A stretch of 64,000 nucleotides of DNA from UBA961 sp049426725 (GTDB taxonomy: Bacteria > Bacteroidota > Ignavibacteria > Kapaibacteriales > UBA961): positions 35,035 to 99,034 of the forward strand of contig JBMSYN010000009.1 in the NCBI GenBank assembly GCA_049426725.1. The letters run 5' to 3'. This document shows, in pieces, positions 62,951-64,000 of this stretch. Each line of letters opens with the position of its first letter. Position 1 is the stretch's first letter. The notes under the pieces were generated by a model. It was not told the origin of the DNA, did no database searches, and worked only from the letters and a program-made list of their open reading frames with translations. The translations under genes were made by a program, and so were the position numbers.

Positions 62951-64000
62951 ATGGCAAAGAAATCACACAAAGCTAGAAATCTCACCCTCATCGGATTAGG
63001 GATATTTTTTCTCATACTTGGGTATTTTTTATTCCGACCCAAAGATGAAACAATACCTGTAACAATTGACAAAGTTGGTAAACGCACCATCACACAAAGA
63101 GTGAGTGCAATTGGAAAAATCAGACCTGAAACCGAAGTGAAGATTTCATCAGAAGCTTCCGGCGAAATCATTTCTTTGGGATTTCGTGATGGTGATTCAG
63201 TTACGAAAGGACAGTTACTTGTTCGCATTCAACCGGATATTGTTTCATCTCAACTTGAACAATTCTCAGCATCAGCCGAAGCTGCCAAGATTGCAATCGA
63301 CGGGGCAAAAGCTGAAATGGACAGAGCCAATGCTGATTTCAAACGCATCAATGATCTGTATGCAAAACAATTTGCATCCAAAGAAGAATATGACAGAGCC
63401 AAATCAGCAATGGATCAAGCCATTTCTCGCTATCGTGCATCCGGTTCTGAATATTCTCGTTCTTTTTCTGCATTGAAACAAATGCGTTCTCAAGCATCAA
63501 GGACAACAATTTATGCACCAATGAGCGGCACGGTTACGAATCTCACCGTTGAAGCAGGTGAAAAAGTTGTGGGAACTGCTCAAATGCAAGGAACAGAAAT
63601 GATGCGCATCGCAGATCTCAATGTGATGAATGCTTGGGTGGATGTAGATGAGAATGATATTGTTTTCGTGAAAATTGGTGATACGGCAAGAATTCGAGTA
63701 GATGCAATGCCCGATGTGGAATTGCTTGGTTATGTATATGAAATTGGTCATTCAGCCAAGACTGCTGCCGCAGGAACACAAGAAGAAGTCACGAATTTCC
63801 AAGTGAAGATTCGCATCATCGATAAAAACAAACAATTACGTCCCGGCATGAGTTGTTCTGTAGAAATAGATACTGAAACACATCCCGATGTACTTTCCGT
63901 GCCTTTACAAGCAGTGACAGTTCGGATGAATGCTCAAAAGGAAGTAGAAGAAAGTGGAAGTATCACTGAAGACAAATCTGCAAAAAAGACAATGACAAAG
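62951..64000 (+). CDS. efflux transporter periplasmic adaptor (MacA/AcrA type), 3' end outside window
   Basis: The first 350 residues of a membrane-fusion protein. An N-terminal membrane anchor (LTLIGLGIFFLILGYFLF) is followed by a lipoyl half-motif (ISSEASGEIISLGFRDGDSV), an alpha-helical hairpin (FASKEEYDRAKSAMDQAISR) and the second lipoyl half (IYAPMSGTVTNLTVEAGEKV). Beta-barrel and membrane-proximal domains come next (LRPGMSCSVEIDTETHPDVL). MacA-like anchoring suggests an ABC (MacB) partner downstream, but an RND pump is equally possible. Operon with tolC. Confidence 0.92.
   Translation, partial: MAKKSHKARNLTLIGLGIFFLILGYFLFRPKDETIPVTIDKVGKRTITQRVSAIGKIRPETEVKISSEASGEIISLGFRDGDSVTKGQLLVRIQPDIVSSQLEQFSASAEAAKIAIDGAKAEMDRANADFKRINDLYAKQFASKEEYDRAKSAMDQAISRYRASGSEYSRSFSALKQMRSQASRTTIYAPMSGTVTNLTVEAGEKVVGTAQMQGTEMMRIADLNVMNAWVDVDENDIVFVKIGDTARIRVDAMPDVELLGYVYEIGHSAKTAAAGTQEEVTNFQVKIRIIDKNKQLRPGMSCSVEIDTETHPDVLSVPLQAVTVRMNAQKEVEESGSITEDKSAKKTMTK

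Noticed and set aside
1..64000. tRNA/rRNA genes, CRISPR array, insertion sequences, prophage
   Set aside because: No cloverleaf-like segment, regular repeat-spacer array, transposase or phage gene was seen; the gaps are too short or occupied.

Overview
The window comes from an AT-rich bacterial chromosome. It most likely belongs to the Bacteroidota/Chlorobiota (FCB) superphylum, perhaps a free-living lineage near Ignavibacteria or Kapabacteria; that finer placement is inference. The evidence is: secreted proteins ending in type IX secretion (T9SS)-like sorting domains; an Omp28-type protein; a PNGase F-like protein; a Chlorobium-type 2[4Fe-4S] ferredoxin; DUF3127 and DUF3467 proteins; and Bacteroidota-style promoters (TTG, 20 nt, TA(n)TTTG) at several genes. 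I see no tRNA, rRNA, insertion sequence, prophage or CRISPR array. This is dense core-genome DNA with short intergenic gaps and about ten clear intrinsic terminators.

Layout. 1-6.6 kb (minus strand): the start of a GDP-L-fucose synthase gene, an exported protein, a DUF2520 Rossmann protein, cysS, asnS and a DASH-type cryptochrome/photolyase. 6.9-10.2 kb (plus): complex I genes nuoG-nuoH-nuoI, closed by a terminator. 10.3-14.1 kb: a secreted M16 peptidase pair, one catalytic and one pseudo-enzyme fused to a LolA-like domain. 14.1-15.7 kb (minus): surE and cbpA/dnaJ-like. 15.9-21.1 kb: a 1,349-residue surface protein (IgGFc-binding-like and ASPM-type repeats) and an outer-membrane barrel. 21.2-28.5 kb (minus): Omp28-like, PNGase F-like and pepA, plus an unpaired ABC ATPase. 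28.5-35.6 kb: a DUF2279 protein, polA, an Ogg2-type 8-oxoguanine glycosylase, and a sensor kinase coupled to a CrtC-like hydratase. 35.7-41.6 kb: alaS, a coiled-coil lipoprotein, a DUF3127 protein, ferredoxin and an amidohydrolase. 41.6-46 kb (minus): GH57 branching enzyme, DUF3467, a TPR lipoprotein and RlpA. 46.2-48.2 kb: free-methionine sulfoxide reductase, DUF2752, RDD and TrmH. 48.3-55.4 kb (minus): nuoL-DUF420-nuoM-86-aa protein-nuoN-aminotransferase. 55.5-59.5 kb: class II glutamine amidotransferase, a CADD-type (probable p-aminobenzoate-forming) oxygenase, a Tat-exported glycosylasparaginase and a HGSNAT-like acyltransferase. 59.6-64 kb (plus): two related exported proteins, a TolC-family channel and the start of an RND/ABC efflux adaptor.

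How the genes fit together. Complex I is encoded in at least two distant blocks on opposite strands; A-F, J and K are outside the window, and two non-Nuo genes lie between L, M and N. PNGase F-like protein, PepA and glycosylasparaginase together suggest scavenging of N-glycosylated proteins. DNA repair is represented by photolyase, Ogg2 and PolA, and translation by three tRNA synthetases and TrmH. I found no obviously new defence or mobile system. The best leads are the CADD-type enzyme with its catalytic residues intact, the non-Nuo genes inside the complex I operon, the N-glycan set, and intrinsic terminators placed a few bases before the next gene's start codon.
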